NCBI GenBank assembly: GCA_965644295.1
Contig: CBFFRP010000248.1
Span: forward strand, 1 to 58,360
Length of the DNA: 58,360 nt
Source of the DNA: Paraphysomonas bandaiensis
Lineage: Eukaryota; Chrysophyceae
Direction of reading: 5' to 3'
Of this stretch, positions 32,930 through 45,605 are shown piece by piece. Made by a program: the position numbers and the translations under genes. Position 1 is the first letter of the stretch, and every line of letters starts with the position of its first letter. The notes beneath the pieces were generated by a model that saw nothing but the letters and a program-made list of their open reading frames with translations, did not search any database and was not told where the DNA came from.

Positions 32930-35668
32930 ATGGAGTACGCGGCGTGTATCGGGCACTCAGTGTCAGTGAAGGGGTATCAGCAGGGCAATGTACTGCACCT
33001 GACTCGCAGTGTTCGCGATGTGGACCGCGACTCGAGCAGATCCTTTCACTGTCCTCTGCTAATAGACACTCCTTCCGCTCAGCTCAGACCAGTGGGGTCA
33101 CCTATTGAGGTATCGAAGAGCGATATAGACGCATGCTCTGTGTCGTCACTGGTGCAGGTGAGAGCTGCGACTGTGGACGGGTCCTCTGCTATAGAGGTGT
33201 ATCGCGGGGGCTCATTGACCCTCAAGATAGATGCCACCGAGATACATGAGAAGATAATCGGTGATCAATGGTTCGGTGGGTACAGTTTTTCTCCGGATGA
33301 CAAGTATTTTGTGTATGTCGCTGGTAATAATAATGTGCGCATATTTGTTCTTAGTTTGATTTCTTTAACGCAGTCCCCAAGAAACCAAAAGCCACAAGTT
33401 TTTTTGATGAGCTCAAAGCAGAGAGTAGTGTTGGTATGCACTTGTTATATAATGTGGTACATGGTAATACTAACTGCACTGTGCACAGGCACTAAGGTAC
33501 ATGACGCCAATAAGTTCGACGCTCAGCAGGATTGGGGAGAAAAATACCGTGGAGTAACAGCTCTGTCGCTTTTTGTGTTGGACTTGTGCACAGGGGATAT
33601 CCGTATGGTTCGCGGCATATCTCCAGTGGATACAATTGGACAACCAGCTTTTAGTCCTTGTGGCAGAGGGTTGGTATACACGGCTTGGCGATCACCATCT
33701 GGTGCTCCCCGCAAGCTCGGCATGATTTATTGTTACCAACGTCCATGCAGACTCGTATATGCTCCCGCGGAGACATGGACAGCGTGTTGCGATGCAAAAG
33801 CAGAAGAACTTGCTCGATTACATATTTCACTCACTAGTCACATGAAGCTGGCCCGCTTCCCTCGATTTTCTCCAGTTATGGGCACTGAAAGTGGCAGCCT
33901 GGTGTTCCTCTCTTCTGAGCATGGGTTTGACATTCACAATTCCTCATGTGCACTCACTGCATTTGACTGGGGGAAGTTTGTTTCTGAATATGAACAGTCA
34001 AAAGATAATTGCACTGATATGTCAGACTTGTGCTTATCTTGTTGTCGGACGGTCGTGGCTGACTGCTCTGACCCAGTTGTAATTGCGCCCATGCGGGAGA
34101 ATTGTCCAGTGTGTGTTGGCCCCTTCCCGTTCCCTGGATTGTACTGTAATAATCTACCTGCCCGTCCTTTTGTTTGCAATGAAGTATTGCTTCTAGATGC
34201 ACAGTGGAGATCTGTCGCCGTCACTTTGGCGATTGATATCTCATCAAACCACATCAGAGTGGTCTCGTATTCTGGAGATAATATTCGGCTGTCGGCCCCG
34301 TTTACTTGCCTCTCTGCTTCTACTTCGTCGTATTCTGTTCCCTCGGATCCTTATAGAGGTACTTTTTCATGGTTGGGATCATGCCCATTTTCTACTTCTG
34401 TGGTGGATTGTCACCCTTCGCATGGCGTTGCTCTCCTGGCTTCTGATCCCTCCTCCGAGCCAGTGTTACTACATTTCAGAACAGACCATGTGATATGGAA
34501 ACAGAGCATGAATGATGAACCTTTTCCAGTATCGCGCTACGGCCCTTTTCCTCCTATGGCTATAGCTGCACTGAAGCTCTCTAACAAGGAAGATGTAAGA
34601 AATGCGCATGTGCGCCCATCGTGTGCTGCTGGGAGCCGGCTATCCAGTCATATTCTTTATACCAGAGTGGAACCCGTAGGGGATGCTTCCTCTGCCTGTC
34701 CTGGACACGACGTCATTGAATCTATTCTGCTTCTTCCTCCTGTGCGTCAGGGGAAACTACCTCCTTTGGTAGTGTCCCCACATGGCGGACCGCATTCGGC
34801 TTTTACAACCGCGTATTCACCGCATTGTACGTACCCATGTCTTATTATTCCCTCAACTAAGTGGCGATACTTATTGCAGATGCTGAGTACATGTGTAGAG
34901 CGGGCGGATTTGCGGTACTTCTAGTTAACTATAGGGGTTCAACGGTGGGTCCAGATTCAAAATTAAAATCCCCATTTCACTTATTCTCACGATATAATAG
35001 GGATTCGGAAGTCATGCCCTGTTTTCTCTTCCCGGCCGAATTGGTACAGTGGACGTATCAGACGTCGTATCCGCCACGCAGTCGATAAAGAACCTTTCTC
35101 CCGCTTTGGTCAGCGGAGCAGCTTGTGGTATTGTTGGGGGTTCTCATGGGGGCTTCCTGACCACTCATATTGTGGGGCAGTACCCTGATATGTTTCAAGC
35201 TGCGGCTGCACGTAATCCAGTAACTAACTTGGCGTCCATGTTTACAACTAGTGATATTCCTGACTGGACTGTGGTGGAGGCTTCTGGAGTGGGATCTTTT
35301 AGCTTTGATAGATACCAGGTGCCGGACGAGAACAGACTAAAGGAGATGTATCTTTGTTCTCCTATCAGGTACGAAGTGAACGATATAATACCGTGAGAAT
35401 ACCTTACGATGTATGTACCAGGTATGTAGGTGCTACGATAGCCCCTGTTCTAGTATGTCTAGGGGCGAAAGACATGCGCGTCCCCTACTCTCAGGGTATG
35501 GAATACTATTATGCGCTCAAATCGCAACGGTCGGATGAAACTGAAGGAGAGGAAACCGTGAAGCTTAGAGTTTATCCAGAGGCGGACCACGCCATCGATA
35601 TACCGGCCAGTGAAGCTGACCAGTGGATCACAATCATGAATTGGTTTCGTCGTTTCTTAGCTGCATAG
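32930..35668 (+). CDS. APEH: Acylaminoacyl-peptidase (acylpeptide hydrolase, S9C family)
   Basis: Six exons (32930-33323, 33374-33433, 33489-34826, 34880-34944, 35001-35368, 35422-35668; introns 50-56 nt) encode 823 residues; mammalian APEH has about 730. It removes N-acetylated residues from the ends of peptides in the cytosol. The N-terminal two-thirds is the beta-propeller (SFFDEL, DWGEKYRGV, QPAFSPCGRGLVYTAW). The C-terminal alpha/beta hydrolase has VSPHGGPHSAF (oxyanion region), FAVLLVNYRGST, the nucleophile elbow GGSHGGF, ARNPVTNLASM, SDIPDW, the acid in LGAKDMRVPYSQGMEYY and the His in PEADHA. All three catalytic residues are present. Extra length is in propeller loops. The splice at 34945-35000 is supported by the restored GFG and SLPG motifs of the family. 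Confidence 0.95.
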
Positions 35669-37528
35669 TTGTTGATAAGCTTCACTTACTCCCACAACCA
35701 CGTGATATGCAAAGTGTATGCTCTGCGGTTGAAAGATAAACTGAACTATGAGTTGAAAGATAAACTGAACTATGAGTTCTCCGTAAAAACAATTCGCAAT
35801 AATTGTGTGTGAGAGAGTCAATATTTCAATAGTGGGATGTACAAATAAAGGTTCCTCACTTAGAAGAAGTATATAGACATCACTACAATTCCAAGCATAT
35901 TTTAGTTTTTTATAAATAATTGCTGTGAGCTACATCATGAAGATCTCTATACCTAAACTTAAGAAGGCAGTCATCTTGACTATTGCATAGAATTTAGCAT
36001 TAAGCCTATAGTAGGTAGATGTGGTACTCAGTGTTCATTGTCGTTTACAACAATACCAGGACCAGGTAAAAGTATATTGGATTGCTATATAATTATTGCA
36101 ATTATTTATTTTTGCTTGCTACAATAAATTGATTATTATTTAAACAATATTTAGCATCGCAATATATTGCAATATATATATATATTGCTCATACTTGTGT
36201 GTCTTAGAAATATATTAGATTAACCAGAAATTGCTCTTCGTATTCACATACATATTTTTGTTGATGAACATATGAACATTAAGGCTATTTGCTTTTGATA
36301 CATCGCAATTCACAGTTCCCAATAAAGTTATAGATTAAACTTTAACAAGGAATTGACAGCACTACCAGATTTTGTACCATGTATGTATGTAAACACATTG
36401 AACATTTATTTCGACGATACTATATTAATCTTCTCCTACCTAATTTATTATTTACTTACAACTACTCCGTGGGTGCTCCACAGTGGTGTATGACGTGTAT
36501 TGGTTGTGTAATTTTTATGTTGTACAGCTATACTGCAACACGTGTGTTTTCTTGTTGAGCTGAGGTTGCAGCGAGAGATAGTGAATGATGTGTATTAGTT
36601 GTGTGATGGCTATGGTGAGGATGAAATACAGTTCAAAGTGGGTGAGAAAGTGATAAGTATTCATGGATTTAGTGTGTGTAGTTACTGTAGTGAATGGAAA
36701 GTAATCTGATATATTATAACATAATAATATTATAGTGATGGTTGTATTTAAGATCACATCATGTGGTTAGAAAAAAAGTAGATATATCTATGAGCAGGGC
36801 AATGATCGCTGACAGCTACACTTTTGTTGCTCATCATGATGATCAATGGGGGTTAACAGTGTGGTAGCATGAGGGCAGATATCGTGGTTACAGGTAGTCG
36901 ATACCGTGCTTCTGTTACATCCCATAAGACTTAGATGTTAATAAAAATATTACTTTTTGTTGACTCTCTGTTTAGTACTACAAACAGAATTACTTTTTAA
37001 TTGTTTTACTTAAAAATAATATATATCTATTATCGTAAACTTCCCATGTTTGCTTGATGTTTAATATTTACCTATGTTGTTTATATTTAACTTATTACAT
37101 CATAATAAACAATCATATTGTCAAACCATACATATTCATCAGATCTTGAGCATACATATGCAATTTTAAGCTATATGATCAAATAGCATTACTTTCAGTT
37201 TCACTCAATACTGGTACTAGATACATATTATAAGTATTGTACGGTATTATTCACTGCATGTAAGACCGTTTATAATTGAATCTTAACTGCTACTTCGATG
37301 TGAAGTGCAATATTTCGTACATCACCAGCATAATTTAGGTTTTTTCAATATCTTCAGTTGTCACGATATTTCAATTTTAAAGCTATATACAGTATATATA
37401 TAATATATTATTATGTTGACTGCATATTGTGTGTACCAAAATAATACAGTTCTATTTAGAGGAACATACTTCTTCCAACAGATTTGGGTGTGCAGAAATA
37501 TTACCAATATAAGTAATTTGGTATCTAA
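35669..37528. other. Intergenic, AT-rich, no gene seen
   Basis: Between APEH and the second hAT copy. A short duplicated sequence GAAAGATAAACTGAACTATG occurs twice at 35727-35776. Otherwise only AT-rich sequence and short spurious frames. Confidence 0.45.
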
Positions 37529-38108
37529 CAGGGCCTGGTAACCGTTAATGGAAATAATGGCATTAATGGTAATGACCTGTACTGCTATATATACACTATA
37601 GAACTGAGTGTCTTAAGATAATAATACACTATCTCCTCTATATCCGAAGAAATTCTAAACAATATTAGATAACAGTGTTCATGCAACTCTACAGGTACTT
37701 TGTGGCAACCTTCTTCACTATCTTCTCAATGCTCTCTAGTAGAGTTAGAGAATGGTTTCCTGAGCAATATATATATGCAGAACAACGTACTCCGTACTCA
37801 TGCTCATGTGGTAACCAAAAACTCTAAAATAATCATTGAAAGAAGCTACAGTACGCAACTAAACAAAGCAATTATACCCTGTATTTATACCATACAGTCA
37901 GTATATTATTAATTACACTATGATGTCAGTGTAATTTACAGTCTGAGTCTTCTTCCGAGTGGATTCAGAGAATCCTCTGCTCTGTATCATATTTTTTTGT
38001 TGAGCAATGGTCGCCTTAAACAAGATATAAAGCGAGGTTACACGACTTTTGTGAATCATGTAACCAAGAAGGGCGCCAAACATGCGGATTAATGGTTACC
38101 AGGCCCTG
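37529..38108 (+). mobile_element. hAT DNA transposon remnant, copy 2, with 8-bp target-site duplication
   Basis: Left end CAGGGCCTGGTAACCGTTAA at 37529, right end GGTTACCAGGCCCTG finishing at 38108. Flanks GTATCTAA at 37521-37528 and 38109-38116 are identical. At 580 bp it keeps only the transposase N-terminal side: 37940-38090 corresponds, inverted, to about 7030-7220 of copy 1 and 49020-49160 of copy 3, including the GGGCGCCAAACATGCGG region. It is inverted relative to copy 1 and lies between the convergent APEH and WNK genes. Confidence 0.93.
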
Positions 38109-38116
38109 GTATCTAA

Positions 38117-38584
38117 CACCTATCAACTAACTTTAAGAAAATCGCTGAGCTAATAGGCTAACACTGCCTGAATCTACTCGTATATGGATCTGCTACTACT
38201 GCACATATTTATAGGACGATGGAGGGCAACAAGCTAAGAAATTCTATGTATACGTGTGTCCCTCTTGGGGTGATCCAACGTCACTAAAATGATCCATATT
38301 CCATATGATATATCTTGTGTACAATCAGATGGCGCGGGCTCATTAGTATGTCTCAATGTAGAATATATGTGGTTTGACGTGTAAATCTCATCTGAAGACA
38401 ATCAACACTAGAATATAAGTAATCTTTCTCAGAAGAGTCATATTAAAAAGACATTACGAGTGAGCACAGTGATATCTACAGTACAATGTGTCATTTTTAT
38501 CATAAGTAAAACCTATTCGAGAAAAACAAGCAGTTCGATGCTATCGACACTGACAAATCCCAAAACTATCAAGAGTGTATACAC
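38117..38584. other. Intergenic, 3' side of the WNK-like gene
   Basis: No gene or repeat recognised. Confidence 0.4.
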
Positions 38585-41500
38585 TCATATCGTGGATCGG
38601 GGTGGCGAGCACTGCTGATGGTGAGGAGGAACAGTGCCACTGGATGCCGATACCTGGCTTGGTTGCTGTTGAATTGCTTGTTGCATTGTCCACGCATCAT
38701 AACTCTGTCCCTGCGAGTGATGAGCAGGAATATTTTGAGTCTGCGGAGGATGAAATGGAATTGTGCCCTCCCTCAGCATGCTAGTCATGCTGCCTTCACC
38801 GTGATGCTCCTGAGTTTGTAGCTGTCTCGCTAACAACAACTGCTGTTTCCGCATCCTCCTCTTTTCCCGTCGTGCCTCTCGTAATGCCTGTGCGACACTC
38901 GCAGATCATATATAAGCGCTCACACTGTAAATATAGACGCACCTCAACTTTCTCCTCAAACTCCCGCTTGGCCTGAACCATTAGCTCATCTTTTTTCTTC
39001 AGGGCCTTCGCTTCACTCTTATCCAGCTGCGAACATTGTTGGGTGTAGCCTGCCTTCACCTTCTGCAAATCCTCTTCACAAGTTTCTTGGATAACTTTAT
39101 GTTTGTGAATGCGTTGTTCGAACACTCGCTTGGCTGCACGGCACTCCTTAGCGATCTTCTCAGTCTCTTTAAGATACTCCGCGTAATCTTGCACTTCTGC
39201 TTCAGATGCGTCTTCACCGGGTGGTGGAACCTCCGGGATAGGTTCAAGCATATCACATGCACCCCCCCGGTGCCCCCCAGTGTCCAACGAGGAGAGGGAG
39301 TTATTGCTTGTAGATTGAGTGATAGTATTATGCTCAGAGCGATCCAAAGGACTCCCAGTGGCGGACACGTGGGAAGATTCCGGAGAGACACGAGAACGGT
39401 CCCCTTCTAGCATCGATGCTGGAGAAATGGGGTTTGAGTCCGCCGTCACTGTTTGACTGCCTGCGGATGTGGTGCTATTTATGGAATCGGCACTCTCGTC
39501 GCGACCGGGGCGCAGAGTTGCTAATGAACCCGCGGCTGATGCACCTGCAGGAGTTGGAGTAGTATCATGAGGATGTAGATGTACTGGACTCTCTGTTGTG
39601 CGGGCCATGGAATTAGGGTGAACGGGAGGAAGGCCAGGAGAAGGCGTCTTCAACAGTTGCTCATCAGCTGCGCCAGAAGATGATACTGAAGCCGGGGTAG
39701 GATGAGAACTAAAGGAAGCCGGCGTGACAGCCCGAATCTGTTCTAGCTCTTGGCCAGAGCCGTCCATTATATTCGTAGCTGAAGTATCAACACCTGAGGC
39801 ACTAGGTGCAGTATTCATTTTGTTTCGGCAGTCATCCCCGCTCTCACTTGCATCCGTAACTGTGATACCATAACCTGCCGCAGCGAGCAGAAGAGTCTCA
39901 TCGTATTGAGTAGATGAATTGCCTGAGCCAGTCTCCTCTCCGCCGCCTTCCAGGTCATCTTCACGGGAAGAGTCCAACTGGGCCACACTATTCACCTACA
40001 ACAAGACAAGTTACCAAGAAATAATGGTAATAATTGTAAACCCTAAACCAGTTACTCGTGTTTAGGTCTAAGGTGTGACATGCACATATTTAATCCACTG
40101 CACAATGCTCAGTAAAAGAACAACCTGTAACTGTATAAGTGTCGAGAGCTGCTCTGTCGGGATGGTAAGGTTGAGTTCTTCTTTCATCTCGGTTGCAACC
40201 ACCTCAAAGTTGTCTTTCTCTGTGTTAAACAGAAACTCAACGTCCTTTATGATACCGTCACTGGTATGTCCCTCTGCAATACGGAGTTGCACTGCTACAA
40301 CGGGTGCTTCTTCTACACTTCTCGTGCCTTCCGTAGTGTTAGTAGAGGTCGCGTTCGGAACGGCACGTATGGTAGTAGGGGTACCGGAGGGGCTCATCGC
40401 TGAAAATGATGGAGGTAATACAGGATTACTCAAACTACGTTGGTGTGTATGTGCATGAGATGACGACGGAAGTGGTTGTGTCGCACCGCTAGGTGGAGGA
40501 GTGGCTATAGCAGCGGGAACTGAGCTAGGGAGAGACGGAACACTCTGGCTGCGGGTATGCGGAGATGGCTGTGGCTCGACATCTTCATCTTTGTCCCTGC
40601 GGCCATCATGGATTCCCTTGTCCTGCACAACGATATCAAAGCCCACAAGCAAAATCATATTGATTCACCACATTATGCAAGACATGTATCGCACTTACCC
40701 GGTGGACATCTTCGCCTTTGCTCAACGCCGCTAACTCTTTGTCCAGTCGGTTGAGTACCGGCTCTCCCACTTCGGTTTCTGTGTCGATACTTAGTGCCAA
40801 AGGTGGTCCTGTTACCGGTGTAGATTCGACAGTATCTAAGGGCAGCTGAGTGACAGGAATGTGACCAGGAGCTGCGGGGCTGATATTGGTATATATCTCA
40901 GCTGGGACAGTGTGTAGAGTGTCACTTGCGGTGTGTGTACGACTAAGCAACTGGTGCGCAGCTTTCTCGCCCTGTACTATGGAGTGCCCGGAAGAACTAT
41001 GGGCTAAGTCTGCTCCTGTATCAGCTCCTCTGCTACTTAGTTCAGACTCGCTCAGCTGCCGCGCCTCATTCACAGTAGACAACGGTACTGTTGAGATAGG
41101 GTCCTCAGCATCATATTCAGCTAACTGTTCAGCTGTGAGTTCGATAGGAGGACCAATAGTCACTTCCTTGTCGTCGTCATCAGTTTCTTGTAAGAAGTGG
41201 TGATCTAAGAGTTCTTCGGCAGAGAGACGATCGGCGGGGTTCATATGTAGACAGGCCCGAATGAATTCAACTGCTGGTGGGTATTCGACACGTGACAATG
41301 ACACGGGCAAAACCCCTCGTCGGGTACATCGCGCAATGCGCGCTCTATCACCCCCGCACTCCCCATAGGGTTCTTCCCGAAAAATCATCACCAAAACACA
41401 CATACCAAAAGAATATATGTCTGTCTGTTAAGATAAATTCAGTCATTTAAGCACTTCATTAGAGCCCATGCATTTTTAATCTACACACCTTGGTAGTTAG

Positions 41501-42360
41501 AGGAAGTTTTTCTGTGATTTCAGGAGCAATATCTGTGTTATATTTAGAATTACTTGTAGCGACCGAAACAAATGTAAGAAACTTACAGGCAGGTGAGCCC
41601 TCGTAATGTTCGCTTAGCGCATCGGAAACACTAATTGGATCAGCTGAGTCGGTAAGGATGGCTGAAAGCCACATGCCCCCAATATACAGCTCCCCTAATC
41701 CAGGGTTTACGAACACACTTGTCCATGTAAGGTTCCGGTGTATAATACAAGGATCAGAAGTGTGAAGATAGTGCAGACCTCTACCGTTGGTATATAATTG
41801 TTACGTAATTACCGACCAACCAATGACAACCTATATACCTCAATATATGACGACACCACTTCTTGACGATTCGCCACCGAAGTGTCTTCACCTTACCAAT
41901 GAACCTACAGTAAAAATGGCGTAAGCAGAAACGCTTGAAAAAATAAATCCACTACTACTTACTGTTTCAGGGAATCTAAGTATGTGGTGATCAAATTTAG
42001 AGTTCGGGGCTCTTCGATAAGCCATATTGCGAGATATTCCATGATATGCTTGTGCTGAACCTCTTTCAAATAATTCGCACTCCGCGATATTCTCTCCTGG
42101 TCTGATTCACTGAGATCACTCATATTAATCTTCTGCCAGACCACTTCAGTGCCATTCCGCGTATCAAACGCTTTGAATGAAAACTTGATGTTTCCCGTCT
42201 GACTTATGAGCTCCTCGAAGCGGATGTATCTCTTGTTAGGAGATATCTCTGAATACTTCTGACGGACCTCTTCGCTATCTGTGCTTACTTTCTGCTGCTG
42301 ATGGTGCTGATGAAGGCCCCCATCACCCGACGCATGTTTATCTCTATCCGTATCGTTCAT
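38585..42360 (-). CDS. WNK-family protein with degenerate kinase domain and CCT-like domain
   Basis: Seven exons (42360-41963, 41904-41839, 41780-41489, 41424-40699, 40622-40125, 39995-38943, 38887-38585) give exactly 1,111 residues. The kinase-like domain (residues about 35-300) keeps WNK features: SPNKRYIRFEE, a Gly-loop Lys aligned to the WNK catalytic Lys (TGNIKFSFKAFDT), VVWQKI at strand 3, GLHYLHTSDPCIIHR, TDIYSFGMCVL. But HRD is HRN, the catalytic-loop KxxN is replaced by TWTS, and DFG/DLG is GGM, so it should not phosphorylate by the normal mechanism. Residues about 560-605 (KDVEFLFNTEKDNFEVVATE) match the OSR1-like CCT fold, which in WNKs binds RFxV motifs. A coiled coil (about 850-960, with KECRAAKRVFEQRIHKHK) and a Gln-rich tail follow. 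NRBP pseudokinases are the alternative affiliation; the CCT-like domain favours WNK. Confidence 0.85.
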
Positions 42361-42512
42361 ATCCGCTATCAGTCAATGCACTATCAGTGGACGTCTACTA
42401 CCAGAAAACAGCCACTCAGAGGCCGGTCAACACATCAAACATTATTGCGAGTTCTTCTCTTCGATCTCATGCTACTGGTTAAGACTATGTATAAGCAACC
42501 CTCTGCTGGAGA

Positions 42513-42522
42513 TACTGCTGTA
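42513..42522 (-). promoter_or_regulatory. Copy of promoter decamer TACAGCAGTA (minus strand)
   Basis: Exact reverse complement TACTGCTGTA, immediately abutting the CATA array between the WNK-like and PC-esterase genes. Confidence 0.5.
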
Positions 42523-42806
42523 CATACATACATACATACATACATACATACATACATACATACATACATACATACATACATACATACATACATACATACA
42601 TACATACATAGATACATACATACACATACATACATACATACATACATACATACATACATACATACATACATACATACATACATACATACATACATACATA
42701 CATACATACATACATACATACATACATACATACATACATACATACATACATACATACATACATACATACATACATACATACATACATACATACATACATA
42801 CATACA
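42521..42806. repeat. (CATA)n / (TATG)n microsatellite, 286 bp
   Basis: Tetranucleotide array with GATA and CACATA interruptions around 42611-42625 only. It is the second such array, again between two divergent genes. The long YIHT and MYVC frames are artefacts. Confidence 0.98.
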
Positions 42807-42916
42807 GGAGTACTTCACAAACCATACACTCTGGCCGGTGTAGGAAGTGGCAGAGCCATTGAGCAGTTTGGACTGGCTCACAGGCCTCATCACCACTAAT
42901 CAATTATTTAAGAGGC

Positions 42917-43909
42917 ATGGTTGGATATGGGAGATCTGTTTTCGTTTTGTTTGTGTTTTTATGTCTGGATATTCTGAGATGCAGCAGTGGTGTGGTTACT
43001 ATGACGGAACTGTGCAAGCATCCTAGTGCTGAGAGTGAAATGAGGGGACCTATTATATGCCCCAAAGTTGCCATGAGCATGTGGACTTGCAGTAGATATG
43101 CTTCGCTAGAATCAGAGGTAAATACTAGTATTCCGAGTGACGGATGGGAAGTGGAACTAACTAACCTTGCGAATCTTCTCTACAAGAATAATCACAAAAT
43201 AGCCTTTGTCGGTGATTCCATATCACTTCAGATGAGAGAGATGTTTAAGTGTAGTGTTCTATCTACAGGAAAATACGAAGGTGATTTTAATAAGTATGTG
43301 ATATTTCATCGATCTCCTCTATTAAGCCGCTTACCAGAAGATTATACTTACGGTCCCAGTGACTATAACCTTGACTGGTTAATGTCTGATCTTTGGGCTC
43401 AATATGCTATATTTGATAACGTGAAATATATAGTCATCAACACAGGGGCATGGTGGGGTTATCCACGACTTCATAAATGGAATCAACCAGCGCTGAAGAA
43501 CACAATACAAGTGGCGAAACTATTGAAAGAGCACTTTAAGGTTGGCGGGAGACTGTGGACTCTATTAACTGATCTACAGATGATTTACAATATGACTATT
43601 ATATGGCGAGATACTGCGCCAGCAGGAATATGCGACCTCCGTAAAATGAAATTCAAGAGTACGAAGTATCATTATCATGAAGGATTGTCAATGCTAAATG
43701 AGGTTGGACGACAGTTCATAAGTGATCTAGGTGGTTTAGTCATTCCGAATATATGGGAAAGCTCGATTCACCGATGGCGGGAACATGTCGGTGATCATGA
43801 CCGGATGCATTGGTGTCTATATCAGTCCTCTAGCGTACCAGCTGCGTGGAATCATGAGCTGGCAAAATTATTGTATAAATTTTATAACCGAAAAGACCAA
43901 AATAAGTAA
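42917..43909 (+). CDS. Secreted or lumenal PC-esterase / TBL-like GDSL-type protein
   Basis: Single exon, 330 residues. The first 25 residues (basic GR, then VFVLFVFLCLDIL) are a signal peptide or signal anchor. The block I motif FVGDSISLQM (about residue 96) supplies the SGNH-type Ser; the C-terminal DRMHWCLY (about 296) supplies the Asp and His in the D-x-x-H-W-C pattern of PC-esterases (plant trichome-birefringence-like O-acetyltransferases, animal PCED1-like proteins). YIVINTGAWWGYP is the block III-like Asn region. Expected activity is acyl transfer to or from glycans in the secretory pathway. The substrate is unknown. ATG 42917 places the signal peptide correctly. It is divergent with the WNK-like gene. 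Confidence 0.85.
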   Translation: MVGYGRSVFVLFVFLCLDILRCSSGVVTMTELCKHPSAESEMRGPIICPKVAMSMWTCSRYASLESEVNTSIPSDGWEVELTNLANLLYKNNHKIAFVGDSISLQMREMFKCSVLSTGKYEGDFNKYVIFHRSPLLSRLPEDYTYGPSDYNLDWLMSDLWAQYAIFDNVKYIVINTGAWWGYPRLHKWNQPALKNTIQVAKLLKEHFKVGGRLWTLLTDLQMIYNMTIIWRDTAPAGICDLRKMKFKSTKYHYHEGLSMLNEVGRQFISDLGGLVIPNIWESSIHRWREHVGDHDRMHWCLYQSSSVPAAWNHELAKLLYKFYNRKDQNK

Positions 43910-45605
43910 CAGTTTCAGCATAGTTGATATATTAGCAATAATATTACTTTTAGAAGTGTGTGTCAAACATCCTGACAACTGACAACACATTATCTCTAAA
44001 TATATTATCTTCGAACACCTGCTTCTGTCACTGATGACTCGAAAGAATTCAAGAGTATTAGTAATATAAAAAAGCAAGCAGTATCGTTTTGCCAAACCCC
44101 AGACAGCCTACAAAATAAACCCAAGGTTGTATGTGTCATGACGTTCTCTGAAATGCCGATGTTGAGGCTAGAATACGAATTGCCTGTTGGATAATGTTCA
44201 TTCTTTACCTAGATCTCAGAAGGAATTTGTCGTTAGACTAGATAGATTAATTAATGTCGTTTACAAACAACACACACTTATTTTGCTCCTTGTGTGTGAA
44301 CCTTTCGCTACTAAACATATCTTGAACCTTCAGTTTGCTTCTCAATATTATAACAGCATTTGTACATCACCATACTTCACTGTATTCTCCTACATTATCT
44401 TCACCTGACATAATAAATATAATAGAATATAATCCATATTCTAATATTGCCTTAAGTTCTTGACGAAGGCAAAGAACATATGGTGCTCACTTTCGCGAGC
44501 CAATCTCCTCAAGTGTAACTCTACGAATTAAACTACAATATATATTTTAAATGATAGCAAGTTCTATTCACGACTTTGAGTTTTACCCCACCGCTTAGCG
44601 GCATATGTTGTGTGCATAAAATTACATGTTGACAGTTGAGTGCAACGCTTAGCTAATAGCCTCACAAGCTCATGTAAGAGTAATATAGATTGGAATATAG
44701 ACGGCTAAAACAGGATTTCGAAGTGCTTGATACAGAACTATGTATGGCTGGCTCTCTGTTTCAATAATATTGCTACTACAGCGAACTTTCAGAACGATGG
44801 AGCGCGATATTGCTACGTGATTGGAGTTGATGAAACGTGCATATTCTATAGATTTGTACCAAATTAACACCATAAGTACACATAAAGGCAGTCCGTTCGT
44901 GTAGGATGTACTTCTGGTAAAATATTCCACTAAATTGTCAGTTAGACATAGCTCTCGTCTTATCATCATATTACAATACTCTCTATACATCTCAACACAC
45001 AGGCGAGTCAGAGCAAACTTCAATCGATCCTAATCGCCTCTGACCTTAACGGACTTTCAGTCTCAGCGGTCCAGATGTATCAATTCTTGTAACTTCATTA
45101 TACAATACCACCCTAAACATGTCCTCTGATTCCCAGCAACCTCTCTTGACATACACCATCATGGCATCTGAGCGAGCGAATAATATCTAGCCTAGATATC
45201 TATACAAACGCGGTATATCTTGTATACGGTACTGTATACCTTACAGAGCTGGAAAATTTACCAAAAGAATGTTCATAAACGTATAAAATAAAATACAGAG
45301 GCAGTAGGAGGGATTCCCCGCAATACAGCAGTATACAGCAGTATACTGTTCAGCGATATCGTAGGACATACTCCCAGCTCAGTCCTGAGACACACTCTTC
45401 GCAGACACTGGCAACAGCTCGACAGAATATACAGAGTGCTGTGACGATTGTCACTTCGAAAACACGCATTATGCTCTCCATTTAGAGAGAGTGATATCTG
45501 CGTAAGAGGCTGCTGTGTCTCCTCTGTATATCGTATATACATGCCCTCTCTTGTTCCTCACTCAAACTGTGTATCTCGGCGACTACATTCTGACTGTAAC
45601 TGACA
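43910..45605. other. Intergenic; 3' part is the promoter of the 45606 gene
   Basis: 43910-45250 holds no recognised gene; a minus-strand open frame (44670-45023) has no motif. 45250-45600 includes a direct doublet of the promoter decamer and GC-richer sequence, about 270 bp from the next start codon. Confidence 0.4.
45324..45343 (+). promoter_or_regulatory. Direct doublet of promoter decamer TACAGCAGTA
   Basis: Two exact decamers back to back (45324-45333 and 45334-45343), 263 bp upstream of the next start codon. This is the only adjacent doublet in the window. Confidence 0.55.

Larger units (their letters stand above)
42361..42916. promoter_or_regulatory. Divergent promoter between WNK-like and PC-esterase genes, dominated by (CATA)n
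   Basis: A 556-bp interval. A 286-bp CATA array lies in its centre, preceded directly by one copy of the promoter decamer on the minus strand. Confidence 0.5.

Noticed and set aside
33324-33488. Apparent in-frame extra sequence with hydrophobic stretch (VLVCTCYIMWYMVILT) in APEH
   Set aside because: Two introns (33324-33373 and 33434-33488) happen to be open in frame; removing them restores the family SFFDEL region.
34945-35088. Possible frameshift or alternative frame in the APEH hydrolase domain
   Set aside because: A 56-nt GT-AG intron restores GSTGFG and SLPG, matching the family, so there is no lesion.
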